Assembly: GCA_000223255.2 (NCBI GenBank)
Contig: AFUT01000004.1
Coordinates: 89,630 to 153,629, forward strand
Length of the DNA: 64,000 nucleotides
Direction: 5' to 3'
DNA from: Streptococcus infantis SK970
GTDB lineage: Bacteria > Bacillota > Bacilli > Lactobacillales > Streptococcaceae
The notes under the pieces were generated by a model, which did not search any database, was not told the DNA's origin, and was given only the letters and a program-made list of their open reading frames with translations. A program made the position numbers and the translations under genes. Shown piece after piece: positions 36,060 through 46,492 of this stretch (within the stretch, counting starts at the first letter, position 1; each line of letters opens with the position of its first letter).

Positions 36060-39000
36060 TTAAAACAAATCATCAAACAAGCTCAACTGATTATCCTCTG
36101 GCATATTACCTAGAATTCCCATTTCATCCATCTTTTCAACCAAGGTTGAGGAAAGTCCTCCACGCTTGCGGAGTTCAGTTTTAGAGAGGAATTCTCCCTC
36201 TTGACGGGCACGCACCAATTGCTTGGCAACGTTCTCTCCCAGACCATCCATAGCGACAAACGGCGGGATAAGGGTGTCTCCATCGATGATGAATTCAGTC
36301 GCATCACTGCGATAGAGGTCTAGTTTCCCAAATTTGAAACCTCGTTCCCACATTTCATTGACAATTTCAAGTGTTGTGTAAAGGTCAATTTCTACGTTGG
36401 AAGCTTCATTGTTCTTGCGCTTTTCAGCAATTTCTTGCATCTTGCGTTTGATGGCATCCAAGCCTGCCCCCATAGTTTTGATATCAAAGGCCTTGGCACG
36501 GATGGAGAAGTAAGCACAGTAATAATAAATCGGATGGTGAACCTTGAAGTAGGCTACACGCAAGGCCATCATAACGTAGGCTGCCGCATGGGCTTTAGGG
36601 AACATGTACTTGATTTTTCCACAAGATTCGATATACCACTCAGGCACATTATTGGCCTTCATGGCTTCGATATAACCATTGCGCTCTTCTTCTGAGATTT
36701 TAAGCCACAAGCCCTTACGCACTCGCTCCATGATGGTAAAGGCCATCTTAGGATCTAAACCTGCGTGCATGAGGTAAACCATAATATCATCCCGACACCC
36801 GATAACGGTTGATAGGTCCGCAATTCCTGACTTGATCAGGTCTTGAGCATTTCCCAACCATACGTCGGTACCGTGAGACAAACCAGAAAGCTGAAGTAAC
36901 TCTGCAAAGGTGGTTGGATGGGTTTCATCCACCATGCCTCGAACAAAGTTAGTTCCAAATTCTGGAATACCAAGCATACCAGTTGAAGTCCCGATTTGCT
37001 CAGGAGTTACTCCTAGAACATCTGTACCCGAGAAGAGGGCCATGACATCAGGATCATCCATAGGGATATCATTTGGATCAATGCCTGATAAGTCCTGGAG
37101 CTTGCGAATCATGGTCGGATCATCATGACCAAGAACATCGAGCTTGAGGACGTTCTCATCGATATCGTGGAAGTTAAAGTGAGTAGTTTGCCATTCAGCA
37201 GTCACATCATCTGCAGGATACTGCACTGGAGTAAAGTCATAGACATCCATATAGTTTGGGATAACAACGATTCCCCCTGGGTGCTGACCAGTCGTCCGTT
37301 TAACACCGGCAGCTCCTTGGGCTAGGCGCTCTACTTCGGCTTCACGGTAGAACTTACCATAGTCACGCTCGTAACCCTTGACAAATCCATAGGCTGTCTT
37401 AGCAGCCACCGTACCAACCGTTCCTGCACGGAAGGCATATTCTTCCCCAAAGATATCACGAACATCCAAGTGGGCGCTTGGCTGGTCTTCACCTGAGAAG
37501 TTCAAATCGATATCAGGTACCTTATCCCCATCAAAACCAAGGAAGGTCTCGAAAGGAATGTCCTGGCCATTCTTGCTTAGTTTGTGGCCACAGTTTGGAC
37601 AGTCTTTATCTGGCATATCAAAGCCTGAACCATAGGAACCATCCGTAATAAACTCACTGTACTGGCACTGACCACAGACATAGTGAGGAGAGAGAGGATT
37701 AACCTCGGTAATCCCAATCATAGTCGCAACGAAACTGGATCCAACAGACCCACGGGAACCAACCAAGTAGCCTCGTTCGTTGGAGCGCTGCACTAGCATC
37801 TGTGAAGCTAGATAAATCACAGCAAATCCATTCCCCAGAATAGAAGTCAATTCCTTTTCAATCCGTAAATCAACGATATCTGGCAGTGGATTTCCATAGA
37901 TTTCAAAAGCTTTTTTATAGGTTAACTCGGCAACTGTTTCTTCGGCTTTCTCAATGAAAGGTGTATATAAGTCGCCTTTAACGACCTCAACAGGCTCAAA
38001 GATTTCTACCAAGGCATTGGTATTTTCAATGACAATCTTGCGAGCCAAATCTTCTCCTAGAAAGGCAAATTCGTCCAACATTTCATTGGTTGTTCTAAAA
38101 TGTGCCTTGGGTAGTGGAGCTGGTTGGGCAGCTTCTCCATGACCGATCGTCCGGTTAATCATGGCTCCCTGACCGAGACTACGGACGATGATTTCTCGAT
38201 AAATTTCATCCTCAGGTTCGATATAGTGGACATTTCCTGTCGCCAGGACTGGTTTTCCAAGGCGCTCTCCAACCTCAATCAAGCTCTTGATGATGGTGTG
38301 GAGTTCCTCCATATCCTTAACCTGCTCCTTGGCAATCAAAGGTGCATAGATAGCCGGAGGCATAACCTCGATAAAGTCATAGTATTTAGCTACTTCGACT
38401 GCCGCATCTACTCCTTGTGACACGACTGCATCAAAGACTTCTCCTTCCGTACAAGCCGATCCCAAGATTAAACCTTCTCGATGGGCATCCAGAACCGTAC
38501 GTGGAATCCGTGGAACTCCTTCAAAATACTGAGTATTTGAGAGAGAAACCAGCTTAAAGATATTTTTCAAGCCCACTTGATTTTTTACATAGATAGTTGC
38601 ATGCTTGACGCGAGCTTTTTTATAAGAATCTGGACTGATTAAATCAAGATTTAATCGTGCTAAGTCCGTCACACCGTATTTTTCTGCTACTTCCTTGATA
38701 AAGATAAAGAGCAGACGGCCAGTTGCTTCCGCATCATAGTTGGCCATATGGTGGTGTTCTAGGGCAACACCAAAACGTTTAGTCAAAGGTCCTAGACCAT
38801 GACGTTTGTATTCGGGATAGAGATTTCTAGCGAATTCTAACGTATCAATAACTGGTTGCGTGATTTTAGGAAGACCATGACGCTCATAGTTGGCATTCAT
38901 AAAGCCAACGTCAAAGGTTGCATTGTGGGCGACAAGAACGGTATCCTTACAAAATTCCTGGAACTCTTTTAAAACTTGAACCAGAGGTTTGGCATTTTTT

Positions 39001-40454
39001 ACATGATCATCCGTAATTCCTGTCAATTCAGTTGTAAAAACTGATAAAGGGTGGCCAGGATTAATAAATTCATCAAATTCAGCGACGATATTACCCTTAT
39101 ACATCTTGGAAGCCGCAACCTGAATCAAGTCATTATAGATAGCTGACAGACCTGTCGTTTCCACGTCAAAGACCACATAGGTTGCTTCAGACAAATCCAT
39201 CTCAACTTCGTTATAGACGATAGGAACACGGTCTTCAACAATATTAGCTTCCATCCCATAGATTAGCTGGATGCCCGCTTTCTTAGCCGCCTTATAGCCA
39301 TGAGGGAAGGATTGAACATTCCCATGGTCCGTAATGGCAACTGCCTTGTGTCCCCATTTAGCCGCTTTCGCAACCAGTTCTTCGACCTCAGGCAGAGCAT
39401 CCATGGTCGACATGTTAGTGTGGGCATGAAACTCAACGCGACGCTCACCTTCTGGCATCAAGTCCTTCCGTTCATAGTGAACAACTTCCTGCACGTCCTG
39501 AACATTCATGGTCAAATCTCGTGTAAAATTATTGACCTCGACATTTCCACGAACACGGAGCCAGGAATTTTTCTTAATCATGTCAAATTTCTGAGCTTCT
39601 TCTTCATTTTTAACCCATTTTTGCATGGAGAAACTAGACGTATAGTCAGTCATCTTGAAATTAATCAAGACACGACCCGTTCTAGTGACCTTTTGCTCAA
39701 CATCAAAGACAACACCCTCAAAAACCAGACGATTTTCTTCAGTATTGACCTCGATCATTGGAGTAATTTCTGCCTTGTCTAGTTTTGGCTTGGCAGCTGC
39801 CTTCTTAGCTTGAAAATCAAAGACAGGTTTGTCCTCAACTGGAGGAGGCGGTGCCATCTGTTCTAACTGTTCCATAGCTCGAAGGGTTTCGTCATTAGCC
39901 GCTTGAACAATCATTTGATTTTCAGAATGGAAAGCTTCCTGTTCTTCCTTCGTCAAATCTTCATTTTTCTCTAAGTGACATATAAACTTAGGAAAACCAA
40001 AGAGTTCCAGTTGTTTACTAAGATTCGGGAGATGATTTTTTCTGAAATGCTCAGTATCTGCTGCTTCAGAAGCCTCAATAATCAATTGATCATTTTCAAA
40101 ACGGACTTGAAAATCCTGATACATGGTCCGAAATCCTTGACTAGAACAAGGCCCATCTGAAAAAGCCTCATGATAGTAGGCCTGTAAAAGCTCTCTTGAA
40201 AAATCTTGATTTTTCGTTTTAATCTCGAAAGTCGCTTGATTTCCCGTTTTTGAAAATTCTTCTTTCAATCCCTTCTTCAATGCTAAAAAGAGTTCAAAGG
40301 GAAGAATATTCTCAAATACAAAACGAAACTCCCAAATGTTACTTTGTTTGTGTACGATAACTTGTTCAATTTCAGCCTGGGAGAAGGCCTCATGATTTCT
40401 TATTTCAGCGGGAATTCCCAACTGATTCATTAAAATTTCAAAAGTGGTTGACAT
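36060..40454 (-). CDS. polC: DNA polymerase III PolC-type, alpha subunit
   Basis: Main replicative polymerase of low-G+C Gram-positives, with built-in proofreading. 1464 residues, full length. In order: N-terminal domain, OB fold ([20 protein letters not shown]), PHP domain ([20 protein letters not shown]), DEDD exonuclease ([20 protein letters not shown], then [12 protein letters not shown]), a zinc motif (CGQC and CPNCG), and the palm with [11 protein letters not shown]. It has an extended -10 promoter. Remarkably, no homopolymer break occurs in these 4.4 kb. Confidence 0.97.
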   Translation of the reverse strand: MSTTFEILMNQLGIPAEIRNHEAFSQAEIEQVIVHKQSNIWEFRFVFENILPFELFLALKKGLKEEFSKTGNQATFEIKTKNQDFSRELLQAYYHEAFSDGPCSSQGFRTMYQDFQVRFENDQLIIEASEAADTEHFRKNHLPNLSKQLELFGFPKFICHLEKNEDLTKEEQEAFHSENQMIVQAANDETLRAMEQLEQMAPPPPVEDKPVFDFQAKKAAAKPKLDKAEITPMIEVNTEENRLVFEGVVFDVEQKVTRTGRVLINFKMTDYTSSFSMQKWVKNEEEAQKFDMIKKNSWLRVRGNVEVNNFTRDLTMNVQDVQEVVHYERKDLMPEGERRVEFHAHTNMSTMDALPEVEELVAKAAKWGHKAVAITDHGNVQSFPHGYKAAKKAGIQLIYGMEANIVEDRVPIVYNEVEMDLSEATYVVFDVETTGLSAIYNDLIQVAASKMYKGNIVAEFDEFINPGHPLSVFTTELTGITDDHVKNAKPLVQVLKEFQEFCKDTVLVAHNATFDVGFMNANYERHGLPKITQPVIDTLEFARNLYPEYKRHGLGPLTKRFGVALEHHHMANYDAEATGRLLFIFIKEVAEKYGVTDLARLNLDLISPDSYKKARVKHATIYVKNQVGLKNIFKLVSLSNTQYFEGVPRIPRTVLDAHREGLILGSACTEGEVFDAVVSQGVDAAVEVAKYYDFIEVMPPAIYAPLIAKEQVKDMEELHTIIKSLIEVGERLGKPVLATGNVHYIEPEDEIYREIIVRSLGQGAMINRTIGHGEAAQPAPLPKAHFRTTNEMLDEFAFLGEDLARKIVIENTNALVEIFEPVEVVKGDLYTPFIEKAEETVAELTYKKAFEIYGNPLPDIVDLRIEKELTSILGNGFAVIYLASQMLVQRSNERGYLVGSRGSVGSSFVATMIGITEVNPLSPHYVCGQCQYSEFITDGSYGSGFDMPDKDCPNCGHKLSKNGQDIPFETFLGFDGDKVPDIDLNFSGEDQPSAHLDVRDIFGEEYAFRAGTVGTVAAKTAYGFVKGYERDYGKFYREAEVERLAQGAAGVKRTTGQHPGGIVVIPNYMDVYDFTPVQYPADDVTAEWQTTHFNFHDIDENVLKLDVLGHDDPTMIRKLQDLSGIDPNDIPMDDPDVMALFSGTDVLGVTPEQIGTSTGMLGIPEFGTNFVRGMVDETHPTTFAELLQLSGLSHGTDVWLGNAQDLIKSGIADLSTVIGCRDDIMVYLMHAGLDPKMAFTIMERVRKGLWLKISEEERNGYIEAMKANNVPEWYIESCGKIKYMFPKAHAAAYVMMALRVAYFKVHHPIYYYCAYFSIRAKAFDIKTMGAGLDAIKRKMQEIAEKRKNNEASNVEIDLYTTLEIVNEMWERGFKFGKLDLYRSDATEFIIDGDTLIPPFVAMDGLGENVAKQLVRARQEGEFLSKTELRKRGGLSSTLVEKMDEMGILGNMPEDNQLSLFDDLF

Positions 40455-40481
40455 CCATTTTCCTCACAATATACTCCTTCT

Positions 40482-40490
40482 ATTTTACCA
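40482..40490 (-). promoter_or_regulatory. Extended -10 promoter of polC
   Basis: Minus-strand TGGTAAAAT about 28 bp before the start; GAAGGAG lies between. Confidence 0.5.
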
Positions 40491-40524
40491 TATTTGAGGC
40501 AATTTTAGCTATTTCTACCAAACA

Positions 40525-40555
40525 GAAAAAGGAAGCCACTAAGTGACTTCCTTTT
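40525..40555 (-). terminator. Terminator of the str operon after fusA
   Basis: Minus-strand AAGGAAG(T)CAC and GTG(G)CTTCCTT with a 3-nt loop and TTTT. As sequenced, the fusA stop (40554-40556) falls into the start of the stem; with the corrected fusA frame the stop is at 40570, clear of it. Confidence 0.8.
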
Positions 40556-42650
40556 AGAGTGACGACGTATTAGTCTTCACCTTTGTTTTCTTAATGATTT
40601 CTTCTTGTACTGACTTAGGTACATCTTCGTAGTGGTCGAATACCATCATGAAAGTACCACGTCCTTGAGATGCAGAACGAAGAACTGTTGCGTAACCAAA
40701 CATTTCAGCAAGTGGAACGTAAGCACGAACGATTTGGCTGTTACCGTGTGCTTCCATACCATCTACACGTCCACGACGAGCAGTTACGTGCCCCATAACA
40801 TCACCAAGGTTTTCTTCTGGAACAGTGATTGTTACAAGCATCATTGGCTCAAGGATAGCTGGTTGTGCAGTCTTAGCAGCTTCTTTAAGGGCAAGAGATG
40901 CAGCGATCTTGAAGGCAGTTTCAGATGAGTCGACATCGTGGTATGAACCATCGTAAAGTTTAGCTTTAACGTCAACCATTGGATAACCAGCAAGAACACC
41001 GTTAGCCATAGATTCTACCAAACCTTTTTCAACCGCTGGGATAAATTCACGAGGAACCACACCACCGACGATTGCGTTTTCGAATTCGAATCCTTTACCT
41101 TCTTCATTTGGAGTAAATTCAATCCATACATCACCGAACTGACCTTTACCACCAGACTGACGTTTGAAGAATCCACGTGCTTGAGTAGGAGCGCGGAATG
41201 TTTCACGGTAAGATACTTGAGGAGCACCTACGTTCGCTTCAACTTTGAACTCACGACGCATACGGTCAACAAGGACGTCAAGGTGAAGCTCACCCATACC
41301 AGAGATAACTGTTTCACCAGTTTCAACGTTAGTTTCAACACGGAATGTTGGATCTTCTTCAGCCAATTTTTGAAGGGCGATACCCATCTTGTCTTGGTCT
41401 GCTTTAGATTTTGGCTCAACCATCAATTGGATAACTGGTTCTGGAACGTTGATTGACTCAAGGATGATTTTCGCTTTTTCATCTGTCAATGAGTCACCAG
41501 TTGTAGTATCTTTCAAACCAACGGCAGCAGCGATATCACCTGAGTAAACAGTATCGATTTCTTGACGGCTGTTAGCGTGCATTTGAAGGATACGTCCGAT
41601 ACGTTCACGTTTACCTTTAGAAGTGTTCAATACGTAAGAACCTGATTGAAGAACACCTGAGTAAACACGGAAGAATGTCAAACGACCTACGAATGGGTCA
41701 GTCATGATCTTGAAGGCAAGAGCTGCAAATGGCTCTTCGTCAGATGCAGGACGAGTTTCTTCTTCATCTGTATCTGGGTTAATACCCTTGATAGCTGGGA
41801 TGTCAAGTGGGCTTGGAAGGTAGTCGATAACCGCATCAAGCATCAATTGAACACCTTTGTTCTTGAAGGCAGAACCACACAATACTGGGAAGAATTCAAC
41901 GTTGATAGTCGCTTTACGGATACCAGCTTTCAATTCTTCGTTAGTGATTTCTTCACCTTCGAGATATTTCATCATCAATTCTTCGTCAGTTTCAGCAACT
42001 GCTTCAACCAATTTTTCGCGGTACTCTTGAGCTTGGTCAAGGTATTCAGCTGGAATGTCTTCTTCAAGGATATCTGTACCAAGGTCGTTAGTATAGATTT
42101 CAGCTTTCATCTTAATCAAGTCGATGATACCACGGAAGTCATCTTCTGAACCGATTGGCAATTGAATTGGGTGTGCGTTTGCTTGAAGACGATCGTGAAG
42201 TGTGCTTACTGAGTAAAGGAAGTCAGCACCGATTTTGTCCATTTTGTTGGCAAATACGATACGTGGAACTCCGTACTCAGTTGCTTGACGCCAAACTGTT
42301 TCAGTTTGAGGCTCAACACCTGATTGTGAGTCAAGAACTGTAACCGCACCGTCCAATACACGAAGAGAACGTTGTACTTCGATTGTGAAGTCAACGTGTC
42401 CTGGTGTGTCGATGATGTTTACGCGGTGGTTGTTCCATTGAGCTGTTGTCGCAGCAGATGTGATAGTGATACCACGTTCTTGCTCTTGCTCCATCCAGTC
42501 CATTTGTGACGCACCCTCGTGAGTTTCACCGATTTTGTGGATTTTACCAGTGTAGTAAAGGATACGCTCAGTTGTAGTTGTTTTACCAGCATCGACGTGA
42601 GCCATGATACCGATATTACGAGTTTTTTCAAGTGAAAATTCGCGTGCCAT
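40554..42650 (-). CDS. fusA: Elongation factor G (C terminus altered by probable missing base)
   Basis: Translocation GTPase. 698 residues as read from [20 protein letters not shown] at 42650; G motifs [17 protein letters not shown] and ANKMDK are intact. The last residues read [14 protein letters not shown]. One extra A in the four-base run at plus 40586-40589 instead gives IIKKNKGED and a stop at 40570, the usual streptococcal end and a length of 693. The gene is thus probably normal and the sequence is missing a base. It is 279 bp downstream of rpsG, with an extended -10 of its own. Confidence 0.95.
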   Translation of the reverse strand: MAREFSLEKTRNIGIMAHVDAGKTTTTERILYYTGKIHKIGETHEGASQMDWMEQEQERGITITSAATTAQWNNHRVNIIDTPGHVDFTIEVQRSLRVLDGAVTVLDSQSGVEPQTETVWRQATEYGVPRIVFANKMDKIGADFLYSVSTLHDRLQANAHPIQLPIGSEDDFRGIIDLIKMKAEIYTNDLGTDILEEDIPAEYLDQAQEYREKLVEAVAETDEELMMKYLEGEEITNEELKAGIRKATINVEFFPVLCGSAFKNKGVQLMLDAVIDYLPSPLDIPAIKGINPDTDEEETRPASDEEPFAALAFKIMTDPFVGRLTFFRVYSGVLQSGSYVLNTSKGKRERIGRILQMHANSRQEIDTVYSGDIAAAVGLKDTTTGDSLTDEKAKIILESINVPEPVIQLMVEPKSKADQDKMGIALQKLAEEDPTFRVETNVETGETVISGMGELHLDVLVDRMRREFKVEANVGAPQVSYRETFRAPTQARGFFKRQSGGKGQFGDVWIEFTPNEEGKGFEFENAIVGGVVPREFIPAVEKGLVESMANGVLAGYPMVDVKAKLYDGSYHDVDSSETAFKIAASLALKEAAKTAQPAILEPMMLVTITVPEENLGDVMGHVTARRGRVDGMEAHGNSQIVRAYVPLAEMFGYATVLRSASQGRGTFMMVFDHYEDVPKSVQEEIIKKTKVKTNTSSL

Positions 42651-42686
42651 GAGGTTTGTTTCTCCTATATTTTTTATTTCTATTCT

Positions 42687-42695
42687 ATTATAACA
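42687..42695 (-). promoter_or_regulatory. Extended -10 promoter before fusA
   Basis: Minus-strand TGTTATAAT, 37 bp before the fusA start, so fusA can be transcribed apart from rpsL-rpsG. Confidence 0.55.
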
Positions 42696-42780
42696 CGATT
42701 TCAATAAAAACGGATAGGCAGGACCCACCCGTTCTCAATGTTTATCTTGTTTAGTTGGTTTCAACTTGTGAGATGGGAAG

Positions 42781-42822
42781 TTGAATTGTAGCTAAGAGCT
42801 AGGAGCTCTTTAGCTGAATTGA
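42781..42822 (-). repeat. Long imperfect inverted repeat between rpsG and fusA
   Basis: Arms TAGCTAAGAGCT and AGCTCTTTAGCT, extended outwards by imperfect TTGAATT/AATTGAA pairing. No T run follows, so it is not a classical terminator; it may be a processing or stability element. The rest of the 279-bp gap holds no gene. Confidence 0.5.
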
Positions 42823-42929
42823 ACTCGGGCTAAAAGCTTGGAAAATAGATAAGCTTTCCTAGAATCACTGATTCTTCGTCAAGCTTCCTAATTTTCAGTC
42901 GCTTTTTTAACGCCCTCAGTATCTTATTC

Positions 42930-43400
42930 TTACCAACGGAAGTGTGCGAAGGCACGGTTAGCTTCAGCCATACGGTGAGTGTCTTCACGTTTCTTAACTG
43001 CTGCACCAGTGTTGTTAGCAGCGTCCAAGATTTCTTTTGCAAGACGGTCTTGCATTGTGTGTTCACCACGAAGACGAGCGATTGTTACCAACCAACGAAG
43101 TCCAAGTGTTGTACGACGCTCTGGACGAACTTCAACTGGGACTTGGTAGTTTGATCCACCAACACGACGTGCACGTACTTCAAGTACAGGCATGATGTTT
43201 TCCATAGCTGTTTCAAATACTTCAAGTGCATCGTTACCAGTAGCTTCTTTGATTTGCTCAAAAGCACCGTAAACGATTGAAGCAGCTGTACCACGTTTAC
43301 CATCAAGCATAACGCGGTTGATAAGACGAGTAACTAGTTGTGAATTGTAAAGCGGATCTGGCAATACTTCACGTTTTGGAGCTCTATTTTTACGACTCAT
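42930..43400 (-). CDS. rpsG: 30S ribosomal protein S7
   Basis: 156 residues, normal length, starting [20 protein letters not shown]. It nucleates assembly of the 30S head on 16S r[23 protein letters not shown] and the C-terminal [16 protein letters not shown] are conserved. It follows rpsL by 19 bp in the str operon. Confidence 0.98.
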   Translation of the reverse strand: MSRKNRAPKREVLPDPLYNSQLVTRLINRVMLDGKRGTAASIVYGAFEQIKEATGNDALEVFETAMENIMPVLEVRARRVGGSNYQVPVEVRPERRTTLGLRWLVTIARLRGEHTMQDRLAKEILDAANNTGAAVKKREDTHRMAEANRAFAHFRW

Positions 43401-43419
43401 TTCTCTTTATCCCCTTTCC

Positions 43420-43833
43420 TTATGCTTTTGGACGTTTAGTACCGTATTTAGAACGGCCTTGTTTACGATCGTTAACACCTGCAGTATCAAGTGCACCACG
43501 GACGATATGGTAACGTACCCCTGGAAGGTCTTTTACACGTCCACCACGAAGAAGCACCACGCTGTGCTCTTGCAAGTTGTGTCCGATACCTGGGATGTAG
43601 GCAGTAACTTCGATAAGGTTGCTCAAACGTACACGAGCAAATTTACGAAGGGCAGAGTTAGGTTTTTTAGGTGTCATAGTTCCAACACGAGTTGCTACAC
43701 CACGTTTTTGTGGTGAAGAAACGTTTGTTTGAACTTTTTTATGACTGTTGTAACCAACGTTCAAAGCTGGTGATTTAGATTTTTCTACTTTTGATTTACG
43801 CGGTTTGCGAACCAATTGGTTAATTGTAGGCAT
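43420..43833 (-). CDS. rpsL: 30S ribosomal protein S12
   Basis: 137 residues, normal streptococcal length, in the decoding centre. [19 protein letters not shown] carries Lys56, and [16 protein letters not shown] carries Lys101. These two lysines are the positions where classic streptomycin-resistance changes occur, and both are the sensitive (wild-type) residue. First gene of the str operon, behind a near-consensus promoter and a leader of about 125 nt. Confidence 0.98.
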   Translation of the reverse strand: MPTINQLVRKPRKSKVEKSKSPALNVGYNSHKKVQTNVSSPQKRGVATRVGTMTPKKPNSALRKFARVRLSNLIEVTAYIPGIGHNLQEHSVVLLRGGRVKDLPGVRYHIVRGALDTAGVNDRKQGRSKYGTKRPKA

Positions 43834-43968
43834 CTACATTCTCCTGTGTTTTTTATTTTTGGTGATGATACACTTGGTGACAGCTATCATCTGTGTGTAC
43901 TTTTGCAACATTTGTCAGCACGTCCCTGTACACTCTTGAGAGACCAAAAGTAAAAAGTACCGTCTAAT

Positions 43969-43998
43969 ATTGTACCACGTTTTTTCTATTTTTGTCAA
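43969..43998 (-). promoter_or_regulatory. str operon promoter
   Basis: Minus-strand TTGACA (plus 43993-43998), 18-bp spacer ending in TGG, TACAAT (plus 43969-43974): an extended -10 plus consensus -35. The leader from about 43962 to 43834 has no reading frame I would support. Confidence 0.85.
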
Positions 43999-44111
43999 TA
44001 TATTTCTTCTTGTTGTATGCGGTAGAATTTTTTAGAACACCTAAATTCATACATTTTTTAGGAGAACATCACCGAGTTTTAAAAAAGACTGAACAAATTT
44101 CTTGCTCAGTC

Positions 44112-44140
44112 TTGACATTGATACACTTATCAGGTATCAT
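44112..44140 (+). promoter_or_regulatory. Promoter of the rightward small RNA
   Basis: TTGACA (44112-44117), 17-bp spacer, TATCAT (44135-44140). The -35 overlaps the terminator arm of the opposite RNA. Confidence 0.65.
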
Positions 44141-44146
44141 TAATTA

Positions 44147-44217
44147 AAGACTGAGTAAGAAGGACGAGTTCTTACTCGGTAAGGCGAGAAGTGTTAGCGC
44201 ACTTTTCGTCTTTTTTT
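44147..44217 (+). ncRNA. Putative rightward small RNA (about 70 nt)
   Basis: Two stems: CTGAGTAAGAA with TTCTTACTCGG (44151-44179) and CGAGAAGTG with CACTTTTCG (44185-44208), the latter followed by seven T, a classical terminator. The promoter at 44112-44140 places the start near 44147. No coding frame. Antisense to the RNA at 44081-44230, so the two may regulate each other. Confidence 0.55.
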
Positions 44218-44236
44218 ATTCGATTAATTTAAGTAG

Positions 44237-44265
44237 ATTATAACACATTTTTACACACCGTGCAA
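44237..44265 (-). promoter_or_regulatory. Proximal promoter of the leftward small RNA
   Basis: Minus-strand TTGCAC (plus 44260-44265), 17-bp spacer ending TGT, TATAAT (plus 44237-44242). Confidence 0.7.
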
Positions 44266-44279
44266 GCATTTTATGTTTG

Positions 44280-44308
44280 ATTGTAGCACAAAAAGACCTT
44301 TTTTTCAA
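44280..44308 (-). promoter_or_regulatory. Distal leftward promoter
   Basis: Minus-strand TTGAAA (plus 44303-44308), 17-bp spacer ending TGC, TACAAT (plus 44280-44285): -35 plus extended -10. The element-wide motif (44317-44337) lies 8 bp upstream of its -35. Confidence 0.65.
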
Positions 44309-44316
44309 AGGTTATT

Positions 44317-44337
44317 GTTGTATAACTTTTTATATAC
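44317..44337 (+). promoter_or_regulatory. Element motif, copy 1
   Basis: GTTGTATAACTTTTTATATAC; 20 of 21 bases identical to copy 2 at 47337. Its presence left of the transposase suggests the element reaches at least to here. Confidence 0.6.
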
Positions 44338-44351
44338 TTTATTATGTACTT

Positions 44352-45688
44352 CTATTGTTTTCGGAAGTAGGATAATCTTTTACTATCAGGGTAACATTGA
44401 TATCTAGATGTATTTTCTTTATCCGTTTTACTCATTCTCTTTTTAATGGTATAAGCAGAAATTTCCTCTAAAGAAATAAATTTTTCATAATCTTCTCTCC
44501 AGTTGCCAAAGAATAATTCTCTCAAGGAATCCTCATAATTCAAAACAATTATCCGACTCATCGTTTCAGCTCCAGCAAGTGTCCAGTACATTCCTCTTTT
44601 TTCATTCTATAAGTGACCTTACGATGCTGACTCTCCATTATCCCGATTCCTGCATGACTGAATCCCCTTTGTTCAGCTGGTTTAGTGAATTGGAAATTTC
44701 TCAATATTTTACTCTTGAACTTCTCAAATGACTCTTGTTCTTCTTCTGTCTCGATATAACTTTCAGTTGTATCTAGGACAGTTCTCATTAACTGCTTGTC
44801 ATGTTGCTTAATCGCCTGGAAAGCTCTCTCTAATAGATCTTCAGAGTAAAATTTTAGATAATTCTTTAACTCTTTATTTACATGGTACTCATCCCAGAAA
44901 TGTTCGTGGCGTTTAATTCGCAAAACCTTCGCAATCTCTTTGAAAACATAGGGTGTATATCCATGACCTCCATCAGAATTCGTAATCAATAAAGTCCTAT
45001 CCGTAACTTCATAATTATTGAATAGATAATCGATCACCTGTTCCCTCACTAAGCGGTTGTCAAGGCCAATAAATTCTTTTTTGTCCTGGAGTTCAAATCG
45101 ATTGCTGCCAACTTTCTGGCTTCCCGTATGGACTACAAAATGGGATAAATCATAATGTTTATTATCCTTTTGTGTATCACGTGCTTTAACCATCACACCA
45201 TCACCCTCAATATAAATAACCTGGGCTTTTCTTTTGCGAAATTCTTTATTCTCTTCATAATATCGATAGCCTTCTCTTTCCTCCAATAACTTCTCACAAA
45301 TTTTTACAGCTTTTACTACAATTGGCTTTGTGATAGAGATGTGATAAGTCAATTGAATCACCTGAGTTACTTTATCATATGGCATCAAAGTAGATAATTT
45401 GGCCACCTGATACATAAATTCCCAGGAGAAGCGGACGTTCTTCTGAAGCCCTAACTTTTCATCTACTGGAATGACCCAATGATCTCCCTTTTTCCAACGT
45501 CTTCTTCTGAAAGTAAACTCACCAAATGTAAAAGCAACGGTTCGCTCCATTGAATGAATACAGGTATAGCCCTTTGCTTTCATGACTGGAATCATCTCCT
45601 CATCATACCTAGAAACAAAGTTATAAAATTCTTTTGCATTTTGAAACAGCAATTGATTTTTTAATTCTCTCTCATCAAAGAAAGCCAT
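44352..45688 (-). pseudogene. ISLre2-type (UPF0236) transposase, frameshifted in this sequence
   Basis: 376 residues in the first frame (MAFFDERELKNQLLFQNAKE, then FRRRRWKKGDHWVIP, VIYIEGDGVMVKARD, LLITNSDGGHGYTPYVFKE) and 79 in the second (MYWTLAGAETMSRIIVLNYE). One extra base in the six-T run at plus 44597-44602 restores YRMKKRGMYWTLAGAE and a transposase of about 445 residues, normal for ISLre2. The repeated Asp/Glu residues of the catalytic core are present. I could not fix the inverted repeats, so the IS ends are not given. Confidence 0.85.
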
Positions 45689-45797
45689 TCAGAATCCTCC
45701 CTTATTAAAATTACGCTTATTTTAATAAATTTTGACCTGAATGTTCAAATAATCCTTTGTTCTGACAAAAAAAGAGCCTATCTTTTCAGATAAACTC

Positions 45798-46127
45798 TTA
45801 CTTGTCATACCAGGGTTTCTCTTTTTTACTAAAATAGGATTTGCTCATTTCAATAGTAGCTATCCCCATAGGAATCAAAATAATACTCCATAAAACCGTC
45901 ACAATTCCATCTGCAATAAAGGAAAAACCACCTGTAAAGTGAAGTCCCAAATACAGTAATAATACAACTGGAAGGAAAGCTGGAGCGAATTTTAAAACGG
46001 CCAACCCTAAAACAATTATAAACACCATACTAAGTCCAAATGTTTTATAGAACACATAGATTGCTATAGCTCCGATAAAAATAAAGAACAGCTGAACAAG
46101 TCTTTTAATATCAATGAAAATCATCAT
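45798..46127 (-). CDS. Small membrane protein of the element, unrecognised
   Basis: 109 residues with three to four hydrophobic helices (LVQLFFIFIGAIAIYVF, LSMVFIIVLGLAVLKF, LPVVLLLYLGLHF, GIVTVLWSIILIPMGI) and a charged tail ending KKEKPWYDK. AGGAGG precedes the ATG. Third gene of the parA unit, 83 bp after the RHH gene. Function unknown. Confidence 0.65.
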   Translation of the reverse strand: MMIFIDIKRLVQLFFIFIGAIAIYVFYKTFGLSMVFIIVLGLAVLKFAPAFLPVVLLLYLGLHFTGGFSFIADGIVTVLWSIILIPMGIATIEMSKSYFSKKEKPWYDK

Positions 46128-46210
46128 AGATTCCTCCTACTTCATCAGTAATATTTTAAAATTTATTATCTCCTTATATGTGGAGGCTAAATAGTTTTTG
46201 GTAAGATACC

Positions 46211-46492
46211 CTATAGAACGCTATTTTTCTTTCTCTCCATCTTTTCCCATTCTCTTATAATCAGATTCTCAATATAAGATGAAGCTGATTTTTCACCGTG
46301 ATACTCTACTAAAGCATCTAACATATCATATCGAACATTATGATGCAGAGAGAAAGGAAAACGTTGCTTTTTATTATAGCTGTCAGGAGACTTTCTAGCC
46401 TCCTGATTTTGTTTCCTCGAGGAAAGAGTCTTTTCTCTCTTTGGTGTACTTTGGAATGTTTGTTTTACTTGTGCGAATCGATTCTCTGTCAT
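46211..46492 (-). CDS. RHH-type partition/regulatory protein
   Basis: 93 residues. A basic, disordered N-terminal half precedes RFPFSLHHNVRYDMLDALVE and SASSYIENLIIREWEKM, a strand-helix-helix of ribbon-helix-helix form. Its ATG overlaps the parA stop (ATGA), which is the usual arrangement for a ParA and its small DNA-binding partner. It is the best candidate to bind the palindromic motif found at the parA promoter and elsewhere (inference). Confidence 0.7.
   Translation of the reverse strand: MTENRFAQVKQTFQSTPKREKTLSSRKQNQEARKSPDSYNKKQRFPFSLHHNVRYDMLDALVEYHGEKSASSYIENLIIREWEKMERKKNSVL

Larger units (their letters stand above)
44081..44230 (-). ncRNA. Putative leftward small RNA (about 150 nt)
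   Basis: Starts about 7 nt after a TTGCAC-17-TATAAT promoter and ends at a hairpin AAGACTGA/TCAGTCTT (plus 44085-44092 and 44106-44113) with TTTT, a good terminator. No reading frame fits. It fully overlaps the rightward small RNA at 44147-44217 in antisense. A second promoter (44280-44308) lies upstream. I recognise no known RNA family. Confidence 0.5.

Noticed and set aside
41181..42343. Plus-strand frames of 60-100 codons across fusA
   Set aside because: Antisense shadows of a highly expressed gene; no SD or family match.
40554..42650. A natural C-terminal extension of EF-G
   Set aside because: The added residues are explained by one missing base that also moves the stop into the terminator stem.
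43834..43960. A riboswitch or protein-binding leader before rpsL
   Set aside because: The leader is about 125 nt, but I could not match it to any known motif or find a clear alternative terminator.
44101..44217. The rightward small RNA as a CiaR-controlled csRNA or a tracrRNA
   Set aside because: No TTTAAG direct repeat as in CiaR sites is seen at the promoter, and there is no CRISPR array or cas gene in the window.
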